DNA of 64,000 bases from positions 2,976,001-3,040,000 of the forward strand of contig OZ255625.1 of NCBI GenBank assembly GCA_965276755.1. The letters are read 5' to 3'. The notes beneath the pieces were generated by a model. The model saw only the letters and a list, made by a program, of their open reading frames with translations. It was not told the origin of the DNA and did not search any database. This DNA comes from CAJCIS01 sp965276755. GTDB lineage: Bacteria > Pseudomonadota > Alphaproteobacteria > Acetobacterales > Acetobacteraceae. Below, one piece after another: positions 16,670 through 24,339 of the stretch. Made by a program: the position numbers and the translations under genes. Positions within the stretch are counted from its first letter, which is position 1. Every line of letters begins with the position of its first letter.

Positions 16670-17518
16670 TCAAGGGGCGCTGCCCAGCAGCAAAGCGCGG
16701 TCTATGCCGGCCAGATCCCGCTTGGTGGCGATGTGGGGCAGGCCGGCCTGGCGTGCAAGGGCGGCCACGGCCTTGGCCTGGCCCGCGCCAAGTTCGAGGC
16801 AGGCGAGGCCCTCCGGCGCCAGGAGTGCCGGCAAGGCGGGCATGATGCGGGCGTAGGCGCGCAGGCCGTCGGGTCCACCATCGAGGGCGGCGGCGGGCTC
16901 GTGGGCGGATATTTCAGGCATGAGGGTGGGGATGTCGGCGGTGGGGATGTAGGGTGGGTTGCAGAGGATCAGGTCGAAGCGGGCAGCGGGGCCGAGGGGG
17001 GCGGACCAGTCTGCGGCCAGGAAGAGGGCGCGGGCGCTCAGGTTGAGGTGGGCGGCGTTGGCGGCGGCCAGGGCGGCGGCGGCGGCGGCGCGATCGATGC
17101 CGATGCCGTGGGCGTGGGGGAATTCGGTGAGGGCGGCGAGGAGGAGAGCGCCGGTGCCGGTGCCGAGGTCCAGGATGTGCAGGGGACGGGCGGGGTTTGG
17201 GAAGTGTTCGAGGGCGGCTTGGATGAGCGTTTCGGTGTCGGGCCGGGGGATCAGGGTGGCGGGCGAGACGGCGAGGTCCAGCGACCAAAAGCCGATGGAG
17301 CGGGTGATGTAGGCGAGCGGCTCGCGCTGGGTGGCGCGGCGGGCGAGCAGGGTGTCCAGCGCGGCCTGGTCTATGGCGTGGGGGGTTGTGGGGAGGAGGG
17401 TTCTGGCGGGGATGCCCAGGAGGTGGGCGAGGAGCAACCTTGCCTCTCGCGCGGGGTTTTCCACGCCGGCCTGGCGGAGGGTCGCGGTGGCTTGGGCAAG
17501 GGCCGCGGCGGTTTGCAT
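16670..17518 (-). CDS. prmC: Peptide chain release factor N5-glutamine methyltransferase
   Basis: 282 residues. It methylates the GGQ glutamine of release factors RF1 and RF2 using SAM. The N-terminal helical domain binds the factor; the catalytic domain has motif I LHILDLGTGTGALLLAAL near 118, an acidic residue in IGIDRAAAAAALAAAN, and the diagnostic NPPY motif in LILCNPPYIPTADI near 185. The C-terminus ends in the usual AGIDRALLLG. The ATG at 17518 is the obvious start. RF1 itself is encoded just beyond at 18147-19199. About 230 bp separating it from DUF4167 contains no gene that I can support. Confidence 0.93.
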   Translation of the reverse strand: MQTAAALAQATATLRQAGVENPAREARLLLAHLLGIPARTLLPTTPHAIDQAALDTLLARRATQREPLAYITRSIGFWSLDLAVSPATLIPRPDTETLIQAALEHFPNPARPLHILDLGTGTGALLLAALTEFPHAHGIGIDRAAAAAALAAANAAHLNLSARALFLAADWSAPLGPAARFDLILCNPPYIPTADIPTLMPEISAHEPAAALDGGPDGLRAYARIMPALPALLAPEGLACLELGAGQAKAVAALARQAGLPHIATKRDLAGIDRALLLGSAP

Positions 17519-17572
17519 GGTGGGGGTTGCACCAGACGGGTTGGGTGGTGGCAAGATGGGGGCGTGGTGAGA

Positions 17573-18025
17573 ATGAAACCCTGGGCTTTTTGCGTGGGCT
17601 TGTTGACTGCCGTGCCGGCCTGTGCGGCGCCGGCGGCTGGGCCGGCCGTGCGTTTCCAGGTGATTGACGAGACCGATCCGCAGGAGATCAGCGAGGACAC
17701 GGTGATTTTTTTGAACGGCGTGCAGGTGGCGCATTTCAAGCTGGACCGCAGCCACGCCTACAGCGTGGCGGTTGTGACGGCACCGGCGAAGGGGCCGTAT
17801 GATTACGCGTTGTGCGGGCGCATTACCGTGGCGCTGCCGAATGGGCGGCCCGAGCAACGCGTGGTGGATGGCGGTGCCACGTTGAGCGAGGTGGCTGGGC
17901 ATACGTTTCGCGCGCTGGCGGCCAACGATTTCACGATGTTCTATTTGGCGGATTCGCAGGCGAACCCGCCGCTGCCGCCGAAGGATGCGCGGCATACGGA
18001 TGCTTGCAGTCTGCCGGTGAGTTAA
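17573..18025 (+). CDS. Secreted hypothetical protein
   Basis: 150 residues, divergent from prmC. The N-terminus MKPWAFCVGLLTAVPACAAP is a signal peptide with likely cleavage after ACA. The mature protein has FQVIDETDPQEISEDTVIF and SVAVVTAPAKGPYDYALCGR, suggesting a small beta-sandwich, and two cysteines (LCGR and DACSLP near the C-terminus) that could form a disulphide in the periplasm. Start taken at the ATG; in-frame GTG codons at 17564 and 17567 are alternatives. I do not recognise the family. Confidence 0.6.
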   Translation: MKPWAFCVGLLTAVPACAAPAAGPAVRFQVIDETDPQEISEDTVIFLNGVQVAHFKLDRSHAYSVAVVTAPAKGPYDYALCGRITVALPNGRPEQRVVDGGATLSEVAGHTFRALAANDFTMFYLADSQANPPLPPKDARHTDACSLPVS

Positions 18026-18029
18026 GGAT

Positions 18030-18140
18030 GTTCTTTTTTGAAAAAAGAACCAAAAAACTTTTGTCAGTTAGCGTACGCATCGTGGCGGCGTGTACGCCAA
18101 CTAGCAAAAGTTTTTTGCTTCTTTTTTTCAAAAAGGAAGT
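18030..18140. repeat. Family A palindromic doublet with paired centre (A3)
   Basis: Two inverted family A halves at 18030-18065 and 18104-18140 flank a centre, AGTTAGCGTACGC...GCGTGTACGCCAACT, that also pairs, so the whole 111 bp can form one long hairpin. It lies between the convergent secreted-protein gene and prfA. Confidence 0.75.
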
Positions 18141-18146
18141 GCTTGC

Positions 18147-19199
18147 TTAAGTTTCCGCAGCCAGTCGCGCCGCCTGGTCCTCGGCCGTCAGCGCGTCGAC
18201 GAATTCGTCGAACTCGCCCGCCATGACGCGATCGATCTTGTAGAGCGTCAGGTTGATGCGGTGATCGGACACGCGGCCCTGCGGGAAATTATACGTGCGA
18301 ATGCGCTCGCTGCGATCGCCTGTACCCACCTGTGATTTGCGATCGGCCGCGCGCGTGGCGTGCAGGCTGGCGCGCTGGCGTTCGTAGATGCGGCTGCGCA
18401 GGATCTTCATCGCTTTGGCTTTGTTCTTGTGCTGGCTGCGTTCTTCCTGCATCGCCACCACCGTGCCCGTTGGAATGTGGGTGATGCGTACGGCGGAGTC
18501 TGTCTTGTTGACGTGCTGGCCGCCAGCGCCGGAGGCGCGGTAGATGTCGATGCGCAAATCGGCGTCGGCGATTTGTACGTCCACTTCCTCGGCTTCGGGG
18601 AGCACGGCGACGGTGACTGTCGAGGTGTGGATACGACCCTGCGTTTCCGTGGTGGGCACGCGCTGCACGCGATGCACGCCCGATTCGTATTTGAAACGGG
18701 CGAAGACGTTCTTGCCGGTGATTTCGGCGATGCCTTCCTTCAGGCCGCCGAGTTCGTTTTCGCTGAGTTCGGCGATTTCGAAGCGCCAGCCTTTGGCGGC
18801 GGCGTATTTTTGGTAGGCGGCGAAGAGTTCCGCGGCAAACAGGCCCGCTTCGTCCCCGCCGGCGGCAGGACGGATTTCAAGAATGGCGCTGCGTTCATCT
18901 GCCTCGTCTCGCGGCAGGAGGGAGAGGCGGATTTCGTGCCGCAGGGCGGGGAGCCGGGTGCGTAATTCGCGTAATTCTTCTTCTGCGAGGTCGCGCATTT
19001 CGGGGTCTGTGAGCAGGGATTCCGCACCGGCTGCGGCGGATTCGGCCGCGCGCAATTCTTCGATGCGGGCGACGACGGGTTCGAGTTCGGAGAGTTCGCG
19101 CGAGGCGCGGGAGAAGGCCTCGCCATTGAGGCCGGCGCTGAGCTCGGCACGCAGTTCTTCTGCGCGCGAGACGATGCGGTCGAATGTGTTGTCCATCAT
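18147..19199 (-). CDS. prfA: Peptide chain release factor 1
   Basis: 350 residues, the normal length. Recognises UAA and UAG stops and triggers peptidyl-tRNA hydrolysis. Visible: acidic helical domain 1, EIRPAAGGDEAGLFAAELF, codon-recognition region GVHRVQRVPTTETQGRIHTS, and the catalytic GASGAGGQ-type loop SGAGGQHVNKTDSAVRITH near residue 225, whose Gln is the substrate of PrmC. The RF1 class is inferred from overall sequence and from the absence of the RF2 programmed frameshift. Its start overlaps the hisS stop by 4 nt (ATGA), so hisS-prfA form a transcription unit. Confidence 0.95.
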   Translation of the reverse strand: MMDNTFDRIVSRAEELRAELSAGLNGEAFSRASRELSELEPVVARIEELRAAESAAAGAESLLTDPEMRDLAEEELRELRTRLPALRHEIRLSLLPRDEADERSAILEIRPAAGGDEAGLFAAELFAAYQKYAAAKGWRFEIAELSENELGGLKEGIAEITGKNVFARFKYESGVHRVQRVPTTETQGRIHTSTVTVAVLPEAEEVDVQIADADLRIDIYRASGAGGQHVNKTDSAVRITHIPTGTVVAMQEERSQHKNKAKAMKILRSRIYERQRASLHATRAADRKSQVGTGDRSERIRTYNFPQGRVSDHRINLTLYKIDRVMAGEFDEFVDALTAEDQAARLAAET

Positions 19200-20425
19200 C
19201 GGCAGAGATGCGCCGCGAGCTGGTCGAGCGGGATTTCGTTCTGCGTGCCGGCGGTCAGATCCTTGACCGCGGCCACACCGCGGGCGAGTTCGTCCTCGCC
19301 CAGGATCACGGCGGCGCGGGCGCCGATCTTGTTGGCGCGTTCGAGGCGCCGCTTCATGTTGCCGCGATAAGCCATTTCCGCGCGCAGGCCGGCGCGGCGC
19401 AGCGCTTGCAGCACGCCGGGTGCCGCGGCCTCGGCCGCCTCGCCCAGGGGAATGACGGCAATCGGCGCGGGTGCCGCGGGTGCCGCTGGCAGCAGCATGG
19501 CCAGGCGTTCGACGCCGGCAGCCCAGCCGACCGCGGGCGTGGGCGGGCCGCCCATTTGCGCGACCAGTCCGTCATAGCGGCCGCCGGCCATAACCGTGCC
19601 TTGCGCACCCAGGGCGGTGGTGACGAATTCGAAGGCGGTGTGATTGTAGTAATCCAGGCCGCGCACGATGCGCGCGTTTTCGCGGAACGGCACGCCCATG
19701 CGCGCAAGGTTGCTTTGCACGCCTTCGTAAAAACGCGCGGCATCTTGTGTGAGATATGGCGCAATCGTGGGTGCATCGGCGATGAGCGCGCGATCGCCCT
19801 CATCCTTGCTGTCCAGAATGCGCAGCGGGTTGCGTTCCAGCCGATCCCGGCTATCGGGCGAGAGCGCGTCCCGATGCGCGGCAAAATGCGCCACCAGGGC
19901 CGCGCGGTAAGCGCCCCGGCTTTCTGCATCGCCCAGCGTGTTCAGCTCCAGCACCATTTTTGCGGCAATGCCCAACGCGTTGAGGATGTCCCAGCCCAGT
20001 GCCATGATTTCGGCATCGGCCAATGGCTCGGGCGGGCCGATCAATTCGGCGCCGATCTGGTGGAACTGGCGGTAGCGGCCCTTCTGCGGGCGTTCGTAGC
20101 GGAACATCGGGCCAGCGTAGAACACTTTTTGCGGCAGCGATTGCGTCAGCCCGTTGCTGACCAGGGCGCGGCAGATACCGGCTGTGTTTTCCGGCCGCAA
20201 CGTCAGGCTGTCGCCGCCTCGATCGGTGAAGGTGTACATCTCCTTGGTCACCACGTCTGACGTGTCGCCGAGCGTGCGGGCGAAAACGGCCGTGTCCTCG
20301 AAGATGGGCGTGGTCCATTCGTCCAGGCCGTAGAGGGCGGCGGTGGCGCGCGCAGTGGCGATGACGTGGGTGTGGCGGCGGTGGTCTTCGCCTAGGATGT
20401 CTCTTGTGCCTCGGATGGGTTGCAA
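19196..20425 (-). CDS. hisS: Histidyl-tRNA synthetase
   Basis: 409 residues, class II aminoacyl-tRNA synthetase charging tRNA-His. Motif signatures: RGTRDIL at the N-terminus, LRPENTAGICRA (class II motif 2 region precursors), GPMFRYERPQKGRYRQFHQ (motif 2 with the catalytic Arg), GLDYYNHTAFEF and AGGRYDGLVAQMG (HisRS-specific), and AAGVERL (motif 3). A C-terminal anticodon-binding domain follows, with AEMAYRGNMKRRLERANKIG. A paralogous HisZ lacking the anticodon domain is encoded at 34604-35764. Intact. Confidence 0.95.
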   Translation of the reverse strand: MQPIRGTRDILGEDHRRHTHVIATARATAALYGLDEWTTPIFEDTAVFARTLGDTSDVVTKEMYTFTDRGGDSLTLRPENTAGICRALVSNGLTQSLPQKVFYAGPMFRYERPQKGRYRQFHQIGAELIGPPEPLADAEIMALGWDILNALGIAAKMVLELNTLGDAESRGAYRAALVAHFAAHRDALSPDSRDRLERNPLRILDSKDEGDRALIADAPTIAPYLTQDAARFYEGVQSNLARMGVPFRENARIVRGLDYYNHTAFEFVTTALGAQGTVMAGGRYDGLVAQMGGPPTPAVGWAAGVERLAMLLPAAPAAPAPIAVIPLGEAAEAAAPGVLQALRRAGLRAEMAYRGNMKRRLERANKIGARAAVILGEDELARGVAAVKDLTAGTQNEIPLDQLAAHLCR

Positions 20426-20453
20426 CGAAGGAAGACCTTAAAGGAAGGAAGCA

Positions 20454-20541
20454 GTCCTTTTTTGAAAAAAAGGACCAAAAAACTTTTATTCATTAGGACA
20501 AACTGACAAAAGTTTTTTGGTTCTTTTTTTCAAAAAAGAAC
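20454..20541. repeat. Family A palindromic doublet (A4)
   Basis: Left half GTCCTTTTTTGAAAAAAAGG then ACCAAAAAACTTTT; right half CAAAAGTTTTTTGGTTC to AAGAAC, spaced by about 20 bp. It lies between two genes transcribed in the same (minus) direction, immediately 3' of the hydrolase gene. Confidence 0.75.
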
Positions 20542-20549
20542 ACCTTACC

Positions 20550-21194
20550 TTACTGAATGAACGGATTACTCCGCCGCTCCGCGCCGATCGTCGAACGCGG
20601 GCCATGCCCGCAAACAAACCGGTAATCGTCGCCAAGCACCAGCAGCTTGGTCCTGATCGCCTCGATCAACGCCTCGTGGTCGCCATACGGAAAATCCGTG
20701 CGCCCGACCGAGCCCTGAAACAATACATCGCCCACCTGCGCGAATTTCAGCGCGTGATTGACGAACACGACATGCCCCGGCGTGTGGCCGGGACAATGCA
20801 GCACGTCGAAGACATGGCCGCCTACGCTCACGCTCTGACCCTCGCTCAGCCAGCGATCCGGCGTCACGTTCTGCAGGTTGCGCAGGCCGAAATGTGCGCC
20901 CTGCTCGGCCAGGCTGGCCAGCAACGGCGCATCGCGTTCGTCCGGGCCGATCACTTCCACCGCAGAACCAAGTGCGGCGCGCAATTCATTGACGCCGCCG
21001 GCGTGATCCAGATGGCCATGCGTCAGCCAGATGGCGCGCACCTCCAGCCCCTCCTTGGCAATGGCTGCCTGGATTTTCTCGGGCTCGCCGCCTGGATCGA
21101 TCACCGCCGCCTCGTGCGTGTCCTCGTCCCAGATCAGCGTGCAATTCTGCGAAAAGGGCGTGACCGGCACCACGCCTACGCGCATGCCACCCAT
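20550..21194 (-). CDS. Metallo-beta-lactamase-fold hydrolase, glyoxalase II-like
   Basis: 214 residues. The metal-binding motif THGHLDHAGG is near residue 56; further ligands are the His in HCPGHTPGHVVFV and the Asp in QVGDVLFQGSVGRTDFP; a terminal VCGHGPRSTIG follows. This YcbL-type layout is shared by small glyoxalase II-like thioesterases acting on S-lactoylglutathione or related thioesters. Start at the ATG at 21194, whose A is the last base of the citrate-synthase stop (TGATG), so the two genes are translationally coupled. In-frame sequence to 21422 overlaps the upstream gene and is not expected to be used. Confidence 0.85.
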   Translation of the reverse strand: MGGMRVGVVPVTPFSQNCTLIWDEDTHEAAVIDPGGEPEKIQAAIAKEGLEVRAIWLTHGHLDHAGGVNELRAALGSAVEVIGPDERDAPLLASLAEQGAHFGLRNLQNVTPDRWLSEGQSVSVGGHVFDVLHCPGHTPGHVVFVNHALKFAQVGDVLFQGSVGRTDFPYGDHEALIEAIRTKLLVLGDDYRFVCGHGPRSTIGAERRSNPFIQ

Positions 21195-22354
21195 CACGGG
21201 CGCTCCGCGAGGGGCACGAATTGTAGATCCTCCGGCCCGGTGTAATTGGCCGAGGGGCGGATGATCTTGTTGTCGATGCGTTGCTCGATCACATGCGCGC
21301 TCCAGCCGCTGGTGCGCGAAATCACAAACAGAGGCGTGAACATCGCCGTCGGCACGCCCATCATGTGGTAGCTGACCGCGCTGAACCAGTCGAGGTTGGG
21401 AAACATCTTCTTGGCATTCCACATCACGCTCTCCAGCCGCGCGGCGATGTCGAACATGCGCGTATTGCCGGCGTGTTCGGAGAGGCGGCGCGCCACGCGC
21501 TTGATCACTTCGTTGCGCGGATCGGCAACGGTATAAACAGGATGGCCGAAGCCGATCACGACTTCGCGGCGTTCAACGCGCGCGCGGATATCGGCCTCGG
21601 CCTCATCGGGTGACGCGTAACGCTTCTGGATTTCAAAGGCGGCTTCATTGGCGCCGCCATGCTTGGGCCCGCGCAACGCGCCGATGCCCGCGGTAATGGC
21701 CGAATACATGTCCGATCCCGTGCCCGCAACCACGCGCGCGGCAAAAGTGGACGCGTTGAATTCGTGTTCGGCATACAGGATCAGCGAGGTATCCATCGCA
21801 GCCACCCATTCGGCGGGTGCTGCGCGTCCGTGCAGCAGGTTGAGGAAATGGCCGCCGATGCTGTCATCATCCGTCTGCACATCGATGCGGCGGCCGTTCT
21901 GGGCGAAGTGGAACCAATAGAGCAGCATCGAGCCGAGCGAGGCCATCAGCCGGTCGGCAATATCGCGCGCGCCGGCGGCGTTGTGGTCATCGCGTTCGGG
22001 CAACACGCAACCAAGGGCTGAAACGGCGGTGCGCATGACATCCATGGGATGCGTGCCCGCCGGCAGGGATTCCAGAACATCCAGCACCGCACTCGGCACG
22101 CCGCGAAGGGCGGCGAGCCTTGTTTTGTAAGCGGTCAGCTCGGCCTGATTGGGCAGGCTGCCGTGCACGAGGAGGTGCGCGATCTCCTCGAACGTGCAGG
22201 CTTCGGCCACGTCGAGGATGTCATAGCCGCGGTAATGCAGGTCATTCCCGGTTCGCCCGACGCTGCACAGTGCCGTATTTCCCGCAGTCACACCGGAAAG
22301 TGCGACCGATTTTTTCGGCTTGGGCGCGGAGGCGCTGGCCGGGGCGTCGTTCAT
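21194..22354 (-). CDS. prpC: 2-methylcitrate synthase/citrate synthase family
   Basis: 386 residues. It condenses propionyl-CoA or acetyl-CoA with oxaloacetate. The opening VALSGVTAGNTALCSVGRTG and NDLHYRGYDILDVAEAC is characteristic of the short PrpC-type enzyme. Catalytic residues: His in KHGGANEAAFEI near 235, His in IGFGHPVYTVADPR near 270, Asp in NLDWFSAVSYHMMG near 323. The ATG at 22354 has AGGAGG upstream; in-frame codons to 22486 are spurious. No prpB or prpD is adjacent, so the enzyme could serve as the main citrate synthase; the PrpC reading is from sequence type, and substrate preference is not decided. Coupled to the downstream hydrolase gene. Confidence 0.85.
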   Translation of the reverse strand: MNDAPASASAPKPKKSVALSGVTAGNTALCSVGRTGNDLHYRGYDILDVAEACTFEEIAHLLVHGSLPNQAELTAYKTRLAALRGVPSAVLDVLESLPAGTHPMDVMRTAVSALGCVLPERDDHNAAGARDIADRLMASLGSMLLYWFHFAQNGRRIDVQTDDDSIGGHFLNLLHGRAAPAEWVAAMDTSLILYAEHEFNASTFAARVVAGTGSDMYSAITAGIGALRGPKHGGANEAAFEIQKRYASPDEAEADIRARVERREVVIGFGHPVYTVADPRNEVIKRVARRLSEHAGNTRMFDIAARLESVMWNAKKMFPNLDWFSAVSYHMMGVPTAMFTPLFVISRTSGWSAHVIEQRIDNKIIRPSANYTGPEDLQFVPLAERP

Positions 22355-22593
22355 GGGGATGCCTCCTTGGCGGGATTCATGTGGCGCTAAGGCTCTGATG
22401 CTAAAAAGGGAAAGGGCTTGGGATGTCGCTTTGAAGCCTGTCTTAAGCAGAGGCGGGGCGCGGGCGCAATTGCGCGGTGCGGGCAACCTGCCGCCGGCCG
22501 CGGGTCTGCCATGCCGGGAACGAGGGACCTAAATACCACGCGCGTTGCCACTGTTGGTCACTGCTTTGAGACGCCGGCGAAGGATTTGAGCCC

Positions 22594-23814
22594 ATGCTGT
22601 ATCAGTTTTTCGAGCTGCAACGGGCAAGCGTGGCACCGATGCGCCTTCTGGCCAGCAGCGCTCTCTCCGTCCTTGGCATGCCCGGCAATCCACTGCGGGA
22701 CACGCCGCTGGGCCATCTGACCGCGGCCACGCTGGACCATTTCGAATACAACACGCAGACCTTCGGCAAACCGGCCTTTGGCCATGCCAGCACCACCATC
22801 GATGGCCAGGACGTCGCCATCACCGAGGAGGTGTTCGACCGGCGCACCTGGTGTGACCTGCTGCATTTCCGCCGCGCCGTCGAACGTCCGCAAGACAAGC
22901 GCGTACTGATCGTCGCCCCCCTGTCAGGCCACTATGCGACCCTGCTGCGCGGCACGGTGGAAGCCTTCCTGCCCGACCACGACGTCTATATTACCGACTG
23001 GCGCAATGCGCGGGACGTGCCGGTCTCCGCCCCGGATTTCGATCTGGATGACTACATCACGCACGTCATCGATTACATGCGCCTGCTGGGGCCGGACCTG
23101 CACGTGATCGCCGTCTGCCAGCCCGCAGTGCCCGTGCTGGCCGCGGCCGCGCTGATGAATGCCGCAAACGACCCTGCCTGCCCGGCCAGCGTCACCCTGA
23201 TCGGCGGCCCGATCGACACGCGCTGCGCACCGACCGAGGTCAACGCATTCGCCAAGAAGCATGATCTGGCCTGGTTTCGCAGCAATGTCATTCACAGTGT
23301 GCCGTTCGGCTGCGCGGGCTTTCTGCGGCGCGTCTATCCCGGTTTCTTGCAACTGGCCGGCTTCATGGCGATGAATCTGGACAAGCACATGGAGGCGCAC
23401 TGGCAGATGTTCATGAACCTGGTCGAGGGCGATGGCGAATCGCTTGCCGCCAAACGGGACTTCTACAAGGAGTACAAGGCGGTCATGGACATGCCGGCCT
23501 CCTATTACCTGCAGACGATATCGACGGTGTTTCAGGAGCACCTGTTGCCGCGCGGGCTGATGGTCAGCGGCGGCCAGGCGGTGGATTGCGGGGCGATTAC
23601 GCGCACGGCGCTGATGACCATCGAGGGCGAGCGGGACGATATCTCGGGCCTTGGCCAGACGCGCGCTGCACATGCGCTGTGCAGCAACCTGCCTGAGGCA
23701 ATGCGCGTGCATCACGAGCAGGCCGGAGTGGGGCATTATGGGCTGTTCAATGGGAGCCGGTTCAGGGCGGAGATTGCGCCCAGGATCAAGGCGTTTATTA
23801 AGGCGCACTCGTAA
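22594..23814 (+). CDS. phaZ: Intracellular polyhydroxyalkanoate depolymerase
   Basis: 406 residues. It mobilises intracellular PHA granules. Family marks: MLYQFFELQRASVAPMR opening, FGKPAFG, the oxyanion-region PLSGHYATLLRGTVEAFL, DVYITDWRNARDVP, and the nucleophile motif VCQPAVPVLAA near residue 174, where a cysteine replaces the usual serine, as known for Ralstonia PhaZ-type enzymes. Catalytic Asp and His are likely in TIEGERDDISG and VHHEQAGVGHYGLFNG. No signal peptide, consistent with cytoplasmic granules. It is divergent from prpC with about 240 bp between starts; no phaC is in the window. Confidence 0.93.
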   Translation: MLYQFFELQRASVAPMRLLASSALSVLGMPGNPLRDTPLGHLTAATLDHFEYNTQTFGKPAFGHASTTIDGQDVAITEEVFDRRTWCDLLHFRRAVERPQDKRVLIVAPLSGHYATLLRGTVEAFLPDHDVYITDWRNARDVPVSAPDFDLDDYITHVIDYMRLLGPDLHVIAVCQPAVPVLAAAALMNAANDPACPASVTLIGGPIDTRCAPTEVNAFAKKHDLAWFRSNVIHSVPFGCAGFLRRVYPGFLQLAGFMAMNLDKHMEAHWQMFMNLVEGDGESLAAKRDFYKEYKAVMDMPASYYLQTISTVFQEHLLPRGLMVSGGQAVDCGAITRTALMTIEGERDDISGLGQTRAAHALCSNLPEAMRVHHEQAGVGHYGLFNGSRFRAEIAPRIKAFIKAHS

Positions 23815-23822
23815 GAAAAAAA

Positions 23823-23927
23823 ACTGGGGGAGATGTGCCATCCCCCCAGACCCCCCGTCATTTATTTAGCCATGATCCTAAATGATGACGGGGGGTCTGG
23901 GGGGACCGGCACGGTCCCCCCAGGTCT
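23823..23927. repeat. Family B doublet (B3)
   Basis: CTGGGGGAGATG-TGC-CATCCCCCCAG plus ACCCCCCGTCAT, then after about 20 bp ATGATGACGGGGGGTCTGG and GGGGACCG-GCA-CGGTCCCC. These are inverted copies with independently varied but self-complementary arms. It lies between convergent phaZ and the HU gene. Confidence 0.78.
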
Positions 23928-23933
23928 TCTTGT

Positions 23934-24203
23934 CTAGACCGCTTTCTTCAGGTTAGGGCTCGCCTTAAACCTCACCGTCTTCCCAGCCTTGACCTTCACC
24001 GGCTCACCCGTGCGAGGGTTCATCGCCTTGCGCGCCTTGGTCTTCTTGACCGTAAACGTGCCAAAAGACGGCAGCGTAAACCCGCCCTCCTTCTTCAACT
24101 CCATGACGATCGCATCGATCAGTGTCCCCGCCGCGGCATTGGCGGCAACACCCGTGCAGTTTGTCGTATCCTGTATCACGCCGGCAATGAAAGCCTTGCT
24201 CAT
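23934..24203 (-). CDS. HU-family DNA-binding protein
   Basis: 89 residues. A small basic nucleoid protein that bends DNA as a dimer. The N-terminal helices carry NAAAGTLIDAIVMELKKEG, followed by the beta-saddle FTLPSFGTFTVKKTKARK and the DNA-binding arm tip AMNPRTGEPVKVKAGKTVRF with the conserved NPRTG and a Pro at the usual intercalating position. The start at 24203 gives MSKAFIAGVIQ; the in-frame extension to 24314 is not typical of the family. Which HU/IHF paralogue this is cannot be decided. Confidence 0.92.
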   Translation of the reverse strand: MSKAFIAGVIQDTTNCTGVAANAAAGTLIDAIVMELKKEGGFTLPSFGTFTVKKTKARKAMNPRTGEPVKVKAGKTVRFKASPNLKKAV

Positions 24204-24339
24204 ACCCTGTGTCCTTCTGATCCGTGCCCCTGCGCGGCACGGCACGCGTTGCTGGATGAAACGGTTGCGACTCGTGCGCCGCACCTTTCGCGGGTGCAAT
24301 AGCGCCTCCCGCATTCAACCGCAACACCCTGGTGCAATA

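Noticed and set aside
16505..17572. Long Gly-rich plus-strand frame
   Set aside because: Antisense to prmC; only its last 150 codons (17573-18025) have a signal peptide and look real.
20454..20541. T/A-rich repeats considered as simple Rho-independent terminators
   Set aside because: They contain U-run-like stretches, but copies in non-terminator contexts (between tandem genes, in divergent intervals, inside a coding start) and doublet structure fit a repeat family better.
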